Positions 43,542-52,255 of a DNA stretch of 64,000 bases are shown here, piece by piece. Numbering within the stretch: position 1 is the first letter of the stretch; every line of letters starts with the position of its first letter. Under the pieces are notes generated by a model that had not been told where the DNA came from, made no database searches, and saw only the letters and a program-made list of their open reading frames with translations. This DNA comes from Planifilum sp021793745 (GTDB lineage: Bacteria; Bacillota; Bacilli; Thermoactinomycetales; DSM-44946), in the NCBI GenBank assembly GCA_937983105.1, contig CALKAM010000031.1, forward strand, positions 89,602 to 153,601, written 5' to 3'. The position numbers were made by a program, and so were the translations under genes.

Positions 43542-44993
43542 TCAAGCGATTCCCAGGTACCGCCGTTGCAATTCCTTTTCCTCTTTTAACGCGTCCATCG
43601 GACCGGTGTGGACACATCGCCCGCCGTCCAGGATCACAAACCGATCCCCCACGGCCTGGGCCATGGAAAAGTTTTGCTCCACCAGCAAAATGGTGGTCCG
43701 CTCCTTGATCTGCCGGATCCCTTCGACCATTTTGTCCACCATGATCGGTGCCAGACCCTTGCTCGGCTCGTCGATCAACAGCAGAGACCGGTTCTGGATG
43801 AAGGCCCGGGCGATCGAGAGCATCTGTTTCTGTCCCCCGCTCAATTGCCCCCCTTTTCGTCGCCAATACACCTTTAAATCGGGGAAGAGCTCCAAAATCC
43901 AAGCCAGCCGATCCGACACTGCAGGATCATCCCTCCCCATGGCCACCTTCAGATTCTCTTCCACCGTCAAATCACCGAAGATGCCCATATCCTCGGGAAC
44001 ATAGCCGATCCCTTTCCGGGCGATCACATGGGTGGGCAGGGATTGGATCTGCTCCCCTTCAAACCGCACCTCTCCCCGGACCACCGGGGAAAGCCCCATG
44101 ATCGACCGGATCGTCGTGGTCTTCCCCGCTCCGTTCCTCCCCAACAGCACCGTCACTTCTCCCCGGGGAACCCCGAAGGAGACCCCCTGGAGGATGTGGA
44201 AGCGGCCGATCATGGTGTGAATTCCCTTCACTTCAAGGAGCATGAGCGTCCCCCCCAGATAGGCCGATTGCACCCGTTCATCCTTCATGATCTCCTCCGG
44301 CGTGCCCTCCGCCAGCAGGCGGCCGGCGGCCAGCACCAACACCCGGTCCGAAAGGCTGAGGATCAGGTCCATCTTGTGCTCGATCAGCAGGATGGTCCGT
44401 TCACCCTCCTCCCTCAGAAGGCGGATCACCTCCAGAATGGCCGGCACCTCTTCCCGGGACATGCCGGCGGTCGGCTCATCCAGCAATAGCAATTCCGTTT
44501 CCAGGGCGAGGAGCATGGCGATTTCCAATTGGCGTTGTTCCCCGTGGGTCAAATTTTTGGCCGGCATCGCCGCCTTTGGCAGGAGACGAACCTTCTCCAG
44601 CCAATGCGTCGTCTTTTCTTCCAACTCCGGATATCCGTCGGCCCGGGTCCACATCGGATAGCGGATGCCCATGCGGGATTGGACCGCCAGCCGGACATTC
44701 TCCCGAACCGTCAGGCCGGGAAATACGTTGGTGATCTGGAAGGAACGGCCGATCCCCTCCCGGGTCCGGGCATGCGAAGCGAGGTGGGTGATCTCCCGCC
44801 CCTTAAACCGGATGCTCCCCCGGGTCGGCTTCAGCTGTCCGCTCAGCAGATTGAAAAAGGTGGTCTTCCCCGCGCCGTTGGGACCGATGATGGACGTGAG
44901 CCGGTTCTTCGGAATTTTGACGCTCACCCCGTCGACCGCGACATGGCCCCCGAAGGCGATGGTCAAGTCGCGGGTTTCCAAAAGGGTCTCCAT
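43542..44993 (-). CDS. Fused double ATPase of a Liv-type ABC transporter (LivG-LivF fusion)
   Basis: The 483-residue protein holds two complete ABC domains in one chain. The first (about 1-245) is LivG-like: Walker A IIGPNGAGKTTFFNLLSG, signature LTHGEQRQLEIA, Walker B LLLLDEPTAGMS and the LivG end SAYLGGTL. The second (about 248-483) is LivF-like: LLEVKGIHTMIGRFHIL, LLGRNGAGKTTTIRSIMG, LSGGQKQMLSIARA, LLLIDEPSKGLAP and end ELQRRYLGIA. They are normally separate genes. ATG at 44993 has GGGGGTG upstream; the frame is open to 45023. Confidence 0.93.
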   Translation of the reverse strand: METLLETRDLTIAFGGHVAVDGVSVKIPKNRLTSIIGPNGAGKTTFFNLLSGQLKPTRGSIRFKGREITHLASHARTREGIGRSFQITNVFPGLTVRENVRLAVQSRMGIRYPMWTRADGYPELEEKTTHWLEKVRLLPKAAMPAKNLTHGEQRQLEIAMLLALETELLLLDEPTAGMSREEVPAILEVIRLLREEGERTILLIEHKMDLILSLSDRVLVLAAGRLLAEGTPEEIMKDERVQSAYLGGTLMLLEVKGIHTMIGRFHILQGVSFGVPRGEVTVLLGRNGAGKTTTIRSIMGLSPVVRGEVRFEGEQIQSLPTHVIARKGIGYVPEDMGIFGDLTVEENLKVAMGRDDPAVSDRLAWILELFPDLKVYWRRKGGQLSGGQKQMLSIARAFIQNRSLLLIDEPSKGLAPIMVDKMVEGIRQIKERTTILLVEQNFSMAQAVGDRFVILDGGRCVHTGPMDALKEEKELQRRYLGIA

Positions 44994-45065
44994 CGGTTCA
45001 CCCCCGTTCAAGCGAGGAGGCATTCGCGCCCCTTCGACGGCCGGACGCCGGTCCGCCGCACGCCC

Positions 45066-46280
45066 TTACCGCTGGTTTTCGATCGGCGGTGCCGCCTCCT
45101 CCGGTGAAATTTCGCGGATCAACACCGGTTCCGGTCCATCGGAACCCTTTTTCTTTTCCAGCTTGACCGCATACATCGCCTGGAGGGCCTGATGATCCTC
45201 CGGGCGGAAGGTCATTTTCCCTTTGGGCGTCTCAAAGGACATGCCCTCCATCGTCTGAATCAATCGCTCCGCATCCGGATCCCCGCCGGTTTTCTCCAGG
45301 GCTTCGACGATGGCTATCGCCGCCGACATTCCACCGGGGGTGAACAGGTCCGGCGGATCTCCGAAGCGCTCCCGATGCTCCCTCACCAGCCAATCGTTGA
45401 CCGGATTTTTCGGAAGGGAGTAGTGATATACCGTAAAGCCCTCCATCCCGACCATCGGCTTCATAACCTGCATCGCCGCGAAATCCGGCACCCCGGTGGA
45501 AACTTTGATCCCTCGCTCCTGGACCTTCATGTCCGCCAGCTGTTTCCAAGGCGTATTGGCCCCCGACCAGATGACAAAGAGGTAGTCCGGCTTTTTCATA
45601 ATAATTTTCTGGATATTCGGAGTAAAATCGGTGGCCTTCGGATCGGCATACTCCTCCAGAACGATTTCAGCCCCCAATTTCTCCGCCGCTCGTTTGAAGG
45701 CGGCCACCCCATCCCGACCAAAGGCGTAATCCGGAGCCAGGGTGGCGATTTTCACCCCCGGTCCGGCGATGGCCCGGGCACCGGCCACGGCGTCCTGGGA
45801 GGAATTGCGCGCTGTCCGGAAAATATACCGGTTCCAATCGTCCCCGGTGATGCTGTCCGCCACCGCGGGTTCCACCACCATCACCCGCTGGTACTCCTCC
45901 GCCAGGGGCAGGATAGCCAAAGTGTCCGCCGAGCTGGACGCCCCCACCAAAATGTCCACCTCGTCCTCCTCCAGCAGTTTCGTCGCCTTCTGAACCGCCA
46001 CATCCGGCTTGGTCTCCGTATCCTCCACGATCCACTCGATGGATCGTCCCGCCACCCTCTTCGTTCCTTCGGTGGCGTATTCGATTCCCAGCTCAAACCC
46101 GTTGATCGTCTGCTCCCCGTAGGACTCCAGCGCCCCCGTCTTTGAAACCAGAAGTCCGATCTTGATCGGCTCTCCGCTGCCGGAAGCCGACTCGGACCCG
46201 GCCGGGCCGCAACCAGTGCTCAGCATCAACAGGACTGAAAGCGCGAGCATCCATCCGATGATGCTGATCCGCCGTTTCAT
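45066..46280 (-). CDS. Liv-type ABC transporter substrate-binding lipoprotein
   Basis: The 404-residue product has a lipoprotein signal with lipobox LSTGC (Cys24), a Ser/Gly-rich linker and a type-1 periplasmic-binding fold: PIKIGLLVSKTGALESYGEQ, DILVGASSSADTLAILPLAEE and IFRTARNSSQDAVAG. The pattern resembles binding proteins for amides or aromatic/branched acids as much as for leucine. It starts right behind promoter site B, 95 bases downstream of the regulator. Confidence 0.9.
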   Translation of the reverse strand: MKRRISIIGWMLALSVLLMLSTGCGPAGSESASGSGEPIKIGLLVSKTGALESYGEQTINGFELGIEYATEGTKRVAGRSIEWIVEDTETKPDVAVQKATKLLEEDEVDILVGASSSADTLAILPLAEEYQRVMVVEPAVADSITGDDWNRYIFRTARNSSQDAVAGARAIAGPGVKIATLAPDYAFGRDGVAAFKRAAEKLGAEIVLEEYADPKATDFTPNIQKIIMKKPDYLFVIWSGANTPWKQLADMKVQERGIKVSTGVPDFAAMQVMKPMVGMEGFTVYHYSLPKNPVNDWLVREHRERFGDPPDLFTPGGMSAAIAIVEALEKTGGDPDAERLIQTMEGMSFETPKGKMTFRPEDHQALQAMYAVKLEKKKGSDGPEPVLIREISPEEAAPPIENQR

Positions 46281-46308
46281 CCCTCACCCCTCCTTCGCCT
46301 TTGATTCG

Positions 46309-46341
46309 ATCATAGCGGCGAGGGGTTACAAAGCGGTTACA
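46309..46341 (-). promoter_or_regulatory. Promoter with 11-bp-spaced SARP-like direct repeats (site B)
   Basis: On the minus strand TGTAACCG (46341-46334) and TGTAACCC (46330-46323) repeat with an 11-base period. Exactly eight bases after the second comes TATGAT (46314-46309), about 29 bases before the binding-protein ATG. No -35 is seen; the repeats cover that place, as in Streptomyces SARP promoters. Confidence 0.75.
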
Positions 46342-46375
46342 GCGGACAAAACGCCCACCGGAGGGCCTGAGGGCA

Positions 46376-49300
46376 TCACGAGACGAAGGGGTCCGGATCG
46401 CCCCCGCCGACGCCCCGGGCAGGGCCATCAACCGGGGTTTCATCGCCCAAATCGCCTTCCCGGATCATCCGATAAAGTCGCTCAGTCTCGGGCATCGGGG
46501 CAATGTCGAGCTCCCGCTCCAGCGTTTGCCGGCAGCGGCGGTACCATTTGATGGATTGGGGACGATTATTTTTGCGGAAATAGGCGATCATCAGCAGGCG
46601 ATACGCCTCCTCCCAGCAGGAATCCTGCCGAAGAATCCGTTCACTCCAGTAAATCACCCCATCATCATCCCCCGCATCCAACAACAGCTGCGCCAGCCGC
46701 TCCGCCCCCCGGAGAAACAGCGTATCCAGCCGCTCCCTCTCTTCCCGGCACCAGTCATCGTAACGCCGCTCCGGAAGATACTCTCCCTTATACAGGGACA
46801 GCCCGGCGGCGAGAACGTTCCGGGCGCGATCCGGGTTCCGCGATTGCAACCCCTCCAGAATCCGCCGCTCAAATTCGGCGGCATCCAGCTCAAATCCCGA
46901 CGCCGGATTCAGTCCGTACATCGATCCCTGCCGCTGGATGAAAAAGGGCGTCGACCGGGCGGGACGACCGGGTTCCAATACCTGGTTCAATGCGTGGAGG
47001 GCCACCTTAAAATCCCGGGATGCCGCCGACTTCTCCACCCCCGGCCACAGGAGGGAGAGAATTTCCTCCTTGGGAAGCAGATGCTGCCGCCGGGTGATAA
47101 ACAGCTGGAGAAGCTCCTTCGCTTTCCACCGTTGCCACCCCTTCTCCTCCACCGGTTCATCCCCCAGCCACACGCGGAAACCGCCCAGGGTCTCCACCCG
47201 CAGGGTGTAGCCGGGGTGGAAGGTGATCCGTTCAAAGCCCAAATCCGCCAACAAGTGGGAGACATACGCTTCCTTCACACCTTGCCGCTGGGCTTCGAAC
47301 AGCAGCCGGGTCACCCATTGCACATCGGACGGTCCGAAGAGGGTGCGGCGCCGGAGGAGGTACTCATGTTCCCCCGTGCGCATCCAGTTTAGAAAGCGCT
47401 CCATGCAGGTGGAGAATCGATCCTGTTCCTTCAGTTTAAAGGCCGCCAGCGCCTGCCACAGGGAAGTGACGGTCAAACCGTAGCTGTCACCACAGCGGGC
47501 AAAATCCCGGCTGCACTGCGCAAACCACCCGTCAGCCTCCTTCCAGCGGGAGGCATGGGCGCAGGCGATCCCCATGGCCAGGCGGATCAGCGTGGAAAGC
47601 CAAAAATCCTTCGCCCGCTCCGTTTCGGTCAACGCTTCTTCCCCGCAAGCCAAGGCCGATTCAACGGAACCCTCCCGCCCGTAGAGCAGACACAGTCCCA
47701 TCAGCGGTTCCGCCTTTCCCCGGGAAACCTTCAGCTCCTCCATCAGATCCAGGGATGTCCGGTAACAGTCGGCAGAAAGTTGCGTCTCATACCGGTTCAA
47801 CAGCTGGACGGCGTGGCCCATGCGCATCCAACCGCACGCCTCCACAAAGGGAACCTGCCACCGAACCCCCTGCATGATGCCTGCTTCGGCAAATTGCTTG
47901 GCCCGTTCAGGCTCCCCCATCATCGCGTGGATCAGGGACAACAGGACATCCGTTTCCCGGTGGGATCGGGGAAGGCGAAGTCTTTCCCGGCCCGTCTCCA
48001 CCCGTTTTTTTCGTTCTAGAATTTGTTTGGCCTGAACCAGCTGGCCGGTTCGCAGGTAATAGCGGGCCTCCAACTCCTCCTCCCCGTCGGGCGGCTCCCT
48101 GCTCTTGGCCACCCACTCGCCGGCGTCATCGCCTCGGCCGTAATTGACCAGGTTTTCGGCGATCAAACGGGTGAGACGCCTCCGCTGCTTTTCCGCCCCC
48201 GCGACGCCCTCCAACACATCCAAGGCGCGATTCAAGAGGCGCTCCGCCTCCTGGGGTTGGATCGTATCGAGGAAAATTCGCGCCTGCCCCTCGAGGGCCA
48301 TGCTGACTCCCCGGACATCTCCCCTGTCCTCGGCCAGCCGCTCCCCGCGGGCATAGCAGTCCATCGCCCGGGCATAGGAACAACGGTACCGATTCACTTC
48401 CCCCTCCAACACCCAGAGCGAATAGCGCCGATCCTTCACCTCTTCGGGCAATTCAGAAAGGGCCGTTTCAATCGGATCCAGCCGGCCCTGATCCAACATC
48501 GCCGGGCCGTGTTCCTCCAAAAAACGGCTGATGCTCTCGGCATCCTTCGTCTCGAGCATCAGGCGAACCGCTTCGTCAAACCGCCGGTTCCGACAGTAAT
48601 GCTCGGCAGCGAAACGGTAAAAGGAAAGCCGTTCTTCAGGCCTCTGTTCCAACTTTTGTCGAAGGTAATTCCGGAAAAGGGGGAGGTAGCAAAAGGCCCC
48701 CTCCTCTGTCCGCCTTAGAAAGAGGTGTTGACGCAGGAGATGCTCCTGGATTTGTCGGGCGTCCGCCTCCGGATACGATGCCTCCAAATCCTCCAAAGAC
48801 CACGCATCCAATAGGGCTGTCTGCATAAAAAACCGCCGGACATCGTGGGGTTGTTTCTCCCATACCGCCGCATCCAGAAAAGGAAACAACTCCGCCCCAA
48901 TCTCCTCGGCGAACTGCTCTTCCATCCTGCGGAATCTGGCGAACTTTTCCCCGATCAGCCGAAGGGCCAGTACCCATCCCCCCGTCTGTGCATGGAGCCG
49001 TTTGGAGTCGTCCGGCGAAAGGGCGATCCCGTACTCGTCAGCCAGCCACACCGCCGCCTCTTCCTCGGAAAAGGAGAGATCATCGCCGGTCAGCTCCAAC
49101 ACGTTTCCCTTCACCCGCATCTCCGCCAACCGGGGCCAATGGGGACGGGTCCGGCTGATCAGCACGAGGTGGAAACCCTCCGGCAAATGGGACACAAACC
49201 ACTCCATCCATCGGGCCAGAAACGGTTCCTCCTCCGCCAGATGCCAGTTATCCAGCACGAAGACCGCCCGTTCCTCGAGGAGAACCAACTCGTTGAGGAG

Positions 49301-49663
49301 ATCCGATCCCAGATCAAACCATTCGTCCGCTTCCGGGTCTTCCTCCCCCCGCTCCAACCGGTGCCGCCAGGTCTCACCGATCGAGGGGAATCGGGCATTC
49401 AACGCGCTGAGCAGATAGCGAAAAAAAACGGCCGGTTTCGCATCGCCCTCTCCGATTCGATACCAACCGGGAGTCAGCTGCTCATCCTGAAAAAAACAGG
49501 CGACAGCGGCGGTTTTGCCGTATCCCGGGCCGGCATGGACCAGGGTGAGGGGGGATTGGACCCATCCTTTCAACTTTTTCGCCAACTCCGGTCTCCGAAA
49601 AGTGCGGGGGCTCGGAAGCGGAGGGATCCACTTCGTTTTCAGGATGCGCTGTCCTGTTCTCAT
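46376..49663 (-). CDS. Large MalT-like ATPase/TPR regulator with C-terminal SARP (winged helix + BTAD) domain
   Basis: The 1095-residue regulator has an N-terminal STAND-type NTPase (P-loop HAGPGYGKTAAV near 43-54; Walker B-like AVFVLDNWHLAEEEPF; SRTRPHWP sensor), a long helical TPR region (about 370-810), an OmpR-like winged helix (about 815-920, VETLGGFRVWLGDEPV, KAKELLQLFITRRQHLL, EILSLLWPG) and a BTAD helical domain (about 925-1075, YKGEYLPERRYDDWCREERERL). There is no LuxR-type HTH; the DNA-binding part is SARP-type, as in AfsR-like proteins. It lies inside the operon, five bases after the synthetase gene, with its GGAGAGG site overlapping that stop. Confidence 0.9.
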   Translation of the reverse strand: MRTGQRILKTKWIPPLPSPRTFRRPELAKKLKGWVQSPLTLVHAGPGYGKTAAVACFFQDEQLTPGWYRIGEGDAKPAVFFRYLLSALNARFPSIGETWRHRLERGEEDPEADEWFDLGSDLLNELVLLEERAVFVLDNWHLAEEEPFLARWMEWFVSHLPEGFHLVLISRTRPHWPRLAEMRVKGNVLELTGDDLSFSEEEAAVWLADEYGIALSPDDSKRLHAQTGGWVLALRLIGEKFARFRRMEEQFAEEIGAELFPFLDAAVWEKQPHDVRRFFMQTALLDAWSLEDLEASYPEADARQIQEHLLRQHLFLRRTEEGAFCYLPLFRNYLRQKLEQRPEERLSFYRFAAEHYCRNRRFDEAVRLMLETKDAESISRFLEEHGPAMLDQGRLDPIETALSELPEEVKDRRYSLWVLEGEVNRYRCSYARAMDCYARGERLAEDRGDVRGVSMALEGQARIFLDTIQPQEAERLLNRALDVLEGVAGAEKQRRRLTRLIAENLVNYGRGDDAGEWVAKSREPPDGEEELEARYYLRTGQLVQAKQILERKKRVETGRERLRLPRSHRETDVLLSLIHAMMGEPERAKQFAEAGIMQGVRWQVPFVEACGWMRMGHAVQLLNRYETQLSADCYRTSLDLMEELKVSRGKAEPLMGLCLLYGREGSVESALACGEEALTETERAKDFWLSTLIRLAMGIACAHASRWKEADGWFAQCSRDFARCGDSYGLTVTSLWQALAAFKLKEQDRFSTCMERFLNWMRTGEHEYLLRRRTLFGPSDVQWVTRLLFEAQRQGVKEAYVSHLLADLGFERITFHPGYTLRVETLGGFRVWLGDEPVEEKGWQRWKAKELLQLFITRRQHLLPKEEILSLLWPGVEKSAASRDFKVALHALNQVLEPGRPARSTPFFIQRQGSMYGLNPASGFELDAAEFERRILEGLQSRNPDRARNVLAAGLSLYKGEYLPERRYDDWCREERERLDTLFLRGAERLAQLLLDAGDDDGVIYWSERILRQDSCWEEAYRLLMIAYFRKNNRPQSIKWYRRCRQTLERELDIAPMPETERLYRMIREGDLGDETPVDGPARGVGGGDPDPFVS

Positions 49664-49668
49664 GGCAC

Positions 49669-51183
49669 CTACCTCTCCGAGCTGGATTCCTTTTGGGCGA
49701 AGAGGCGGAGGACGGCCCGCTTGTCGATCTTGCCCACCGGCGTTTTCGGCAGTTCGCCGATGAAGCGGAAGGATTTGGGTATCTTGTATGAAGCCAGTTT
49801 GCCCCTTAAGTGGGACCTCAGCCCTTCATCGGTCAACCTGGAGCCCTCCTTCGGAACCACGACGGCCACCACCGCCTCCCCCCATTTGGAATCCGGCGCA
49901 CCCACCACGACCGCTTGTTCCACTTCGGGATGGTCGGCGATGAGCTGTTCCACCTCCGCAGGATACACGTTTTCTCCTCCCGTGACGATCATCTCCTTTT
50001 TTCGCCCGACGATGTAGTGATCCCCCTCTTCATCCCGCATCCCCAGATCGCCGGTCTTGAGCCAGCCGTCGACCAGCGCTTCGGCGGTCGCCCCGGAATT
50101 GTTCCAGTAGCGGTCGAACAGGTGCCCTCCCCGAAGCCAAATCTCCCCCACGCTTCCCGTCGGAGCATCCGTCCCGTCCTCCGAAACGATCCGGACCTGG
50201 TTGTAAATCATCGGCTTCCCGACGGTTCCGGGTTTTCTCCGGGCGGTGGAAGGATCGGTGACAAAATTGTTGGGGCCCGCTTCGGTCAAACCGTAGCCCT
50301 CCCGGAAGGGAAGGCCCTTGGCGGCGAAGGACTGGTACACCTCCCGCGGGCACGGGGCTCCCCCGGAGAGGAACTCCCGCATGGTGGGAAAGGACTTGTC
50401 GGCAAACCGGGGCGATCGGATGATCTGGTGATACATCGTCGGCACCATCAGGGCAATGGTACATCCTTCCCGTTCAATCACATCCATGACCTTGTCGGGA
50501 TCGAAACGGTCGATGATGACAAGGGTCCCCCCCGCATGCAACACCGGGATGGAGAGGGCGTTCAACCCCCCGGTGTGGAACATGGGCAGGCAGGAGAGGG
50601 CCCGATCCTTGGCCGTCAGCTGCCAGCTCAGAATCGTGTTGACCGAGTTCCAGAAGATGGATCCGTGGGTGAGCACCACTCCCTTCGGTTTACCCGTCGT
50701 CCCTCCCGTATAGAGGATCATCGCCGGATCCGACAGCGAGGGATAATCGGCGGCTTCTCCTTCCTCCGGCTCCGGCGGAAAGTCCGGATCCAGGCGTTCA
50801 TAGGGGACGACCGCCGGAGCCGACAGTTCCGCCGCCAGGTGTTCCATTCGCCGGTGAAATGCCAACACCTTCGGCTCGGCATCTTCCAGAATCCCGTTCA
50901 ATTCCCGGGGGGAAAGTCGCCAGTTCAGCGGGACAAAAACCGCCCCCAGCCGCTCACAGGCAAAAATCACGGCGAAAACGGATGCATCATTGGGAGAAAG
51001 AAATGCTACCCGGTCGCCCCGTGAAATGCCCATCGCCGAGAGCGTTCGAGCCATCCGGACCGAGCGCCGGTACAGAAGATCGTAACTCCATCGCCTACCG
51101 GTTTCTCCATCCACGACGGCGATCCGATCCGGCGAAAGCCGCCTGCGCCCTTCGAGCCAACCCGTTTCCCAATTCACCGACAT
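49669..51183 (-). CDS. Acyl-CoA synthetase / AMP-dependent ligase
   Basis: The 504-residue enzyme activates a carboxylic acid as acyl-AMP and then acyl-CoA. Motifs are ILYTGGTTGKPKGVVLTH (P-loop), EGYGLTEAGPNN, DGWLKTGDLGMRDEEGDHYIVGRKKEMIVTGGENVYP split over A5-A8 regions, and the C-terminal catalytic Lys in LPKTPVGKIDKRAVL. The size and motifs fit medium-chain or aryl acid ligases. ATG at 51183 follows GGGGAG; the frame is open to 51243. First gene of the operon, behind promoter site A. Confidence 0.92.
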   Translation of the reverse strand: MSVNWETGWLEGRRRLSPDRIAVVDGETGRRWSYDLLYRRSVRMARTLSAMGISRGDRVAFLSPNDASVFAVIFACERLGAVFVPLNWRLSPRELNGILEDAEPKVLAFHRRMEHLAAELSAPAVVPYERLDPDFPPEPEEGEAADYPSLSDPAMILYTGGTTGKPKGVVLTHGSIFWNSVNTILSWQLTAKDRALSCLPMFHTGGLNALSIPVLHAGGTLVIIDRFDPDKVMDVIEREGCTIALMVPTMYHQIIRSPRFADKSFPTMREFLSGGAPCPREVYQSFAAKGLPFREGYGLTEAGPNNFVTDPSTARRKPGTVGKPMIYNQVRIVSEDGTDAPTGSVGEIWLRGGHLFDRYWNNSGATAEALVDGWLKTGDLGMRDEEGDHYIVGRKKEMIVTGGENVYPAEVEQLIADHPEVEQAVVVGAPDSKWGEAVVAVVVPKEGSRLTDEGLRSHLRGKLASYKIPKSFRFIGELPKTPVGKIDKRAVLRLFAQKESSSER

Positions 51184-51220
51184 CGCTCCCCGTTTTTCCA
51201 TGGTGAAATATCCAACGGGG

Positions 51221-51253
51221 AAGATAGCAAAAAGGGGTTGCAAACGGGTTACA
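51221..51253 (-). promoter_or_regulatory. Promoter with 11-bp-spaced SARP-like direct repeats (site A)
   Basis: On the minus strand TGTAACCC (51253-51246) and TGCAACCC (51242-51235) repeat with an 11-base period. Exactly eight bases later comes TATCTT (51226-51221), about 38 bases before the synthetase ATG. The spacing is identical to site B at 46309-46341. Confidence 0.75.
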
Positions 51254-51395
51254 CCCTCTGGACGAGGCCTTCATAACAAAGGCGGGCCGGTCACCCGCTC
51301 CAGGCTTTGACAAAGCGTCGGTGGAAAGCCTCTCCGGGGTCAAGGCGCATCGCCCGACTTCCATCCAAGGGGTCGCCCCCTTCCCGAGAGGACCG

Positions 51396-52232
51396 TCAGG
51401 GGATGCTTTCCCCCTGCGCGATCGGATTTTCCTCGTAACTGATCCAGTCGCTGAAGCTGCCCGCATACAGGCGTCCCTCTCGTCCCGCCAGATGCAGGGC
51501 CAACAAATTGGCGCATGCCGTCACACCGGACCCGCAGTAGACGATGGGTTGCTCCTCCTCGGGAATAAAGGAAAAATCCTTTTTCAATGCCTGGGGAGTT
51601 TTCCATCGCCGCCCCTTTTTCAAATTGTTTTTCCAGAAATAATTGACCGCACCGGGAATGTGTCCCGCCTTGGCATCGATGGGCTCATACCTTCCCGCAA
51701 ACCGTTCGGGATCCCGGGAGTCGATCAAAAGCCCCCGGTGCCGCCGAACCTCCTCCATGCCCACCAGCCATTCGGGGTTACGGATCTGGGGGGTGAACCG
51801 GGAGGGCTTCGGATGGACCCGATCCGGCGTTACCGGATACCCCTTCTCCTTCCACCCCCGGTACCCCTCATCCAAAACCGCCACCTGATCATGACCAAGA
51901 TACCGGAGCAGCCACCACAGGCGGGCGGCCATCGCTCCTCCCTGATCATCGTAGGCGACGACGGTTTTGGTGCGATCGATTCCGACCCGCCCCAACGTGT
52001 TTGCAAGGGCCTCCAGCTCCGGCAGGGGGTGACGGCCGCCGTGTCGGCGGACCGGTCCCGACAGATCCCGCTCCAAGTCCATATATACGGCTCCCGGTAT
52101 GTGATCCCGTTCATAGGCCTTTCGGCCCGCATGGGGCTTCGACAATTCAAACCGGCAATCGACGATGACCAGATTGGAATCCCCCAACCTTTCCCGCAGC
52201 CACTTCGGCGAAACGACGGCAGATGGCAGCAC
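51396..52232 (-). CDS. Thiosulfate/3-mercaptopyruvate sulfurtransferase (rhodanese)
   Basis: The 278-residue protein has two rhodanese domains. The N-terminal one is inactive-type (VIVDCRFELSKPHAGRKAY, DHIPGAVYMDLERDLSG); the C-terminal one holds the catalytic Cys in IVYCGSGVTACANLLAL. It moves sulfane sulfur from thiosulfate or mercaptopyruvate to an acceptor. GTG at 52232 has GGAGG six bases upstream; an ATG two bases earlier is out of frame. It follows the amidase gene by 23 bases. Confidence 0.92.
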   Translation of the reverse strand: MLPSAVVSPKWLRERLGDSNLVIVDCRFELSKPHAGRKAYERDHIPGAVYMDLERDLSGPVRRHGGRHPLPELEALANTLGRVGIDRTKTVVAYDDQGGAMAARLWWLLRYLGHDQVAVLDEGYRGWKEKGYPVTPDRVHPKPSRFTPQIRNPEWLVGMEEVRRHRGLLIDSRDPERFAGRYEPIDAKAGHIPGAVNYFWKNNLKKGRRWKTPQALKKDFSFIPEEEQPIVYCGSGVTACANLLALHLAGREGRLYAGSFSDWISYEENPIAQGESIP

Positions 52233-52255
52233 ATGGATCCTCCTTCGTCCGAATC

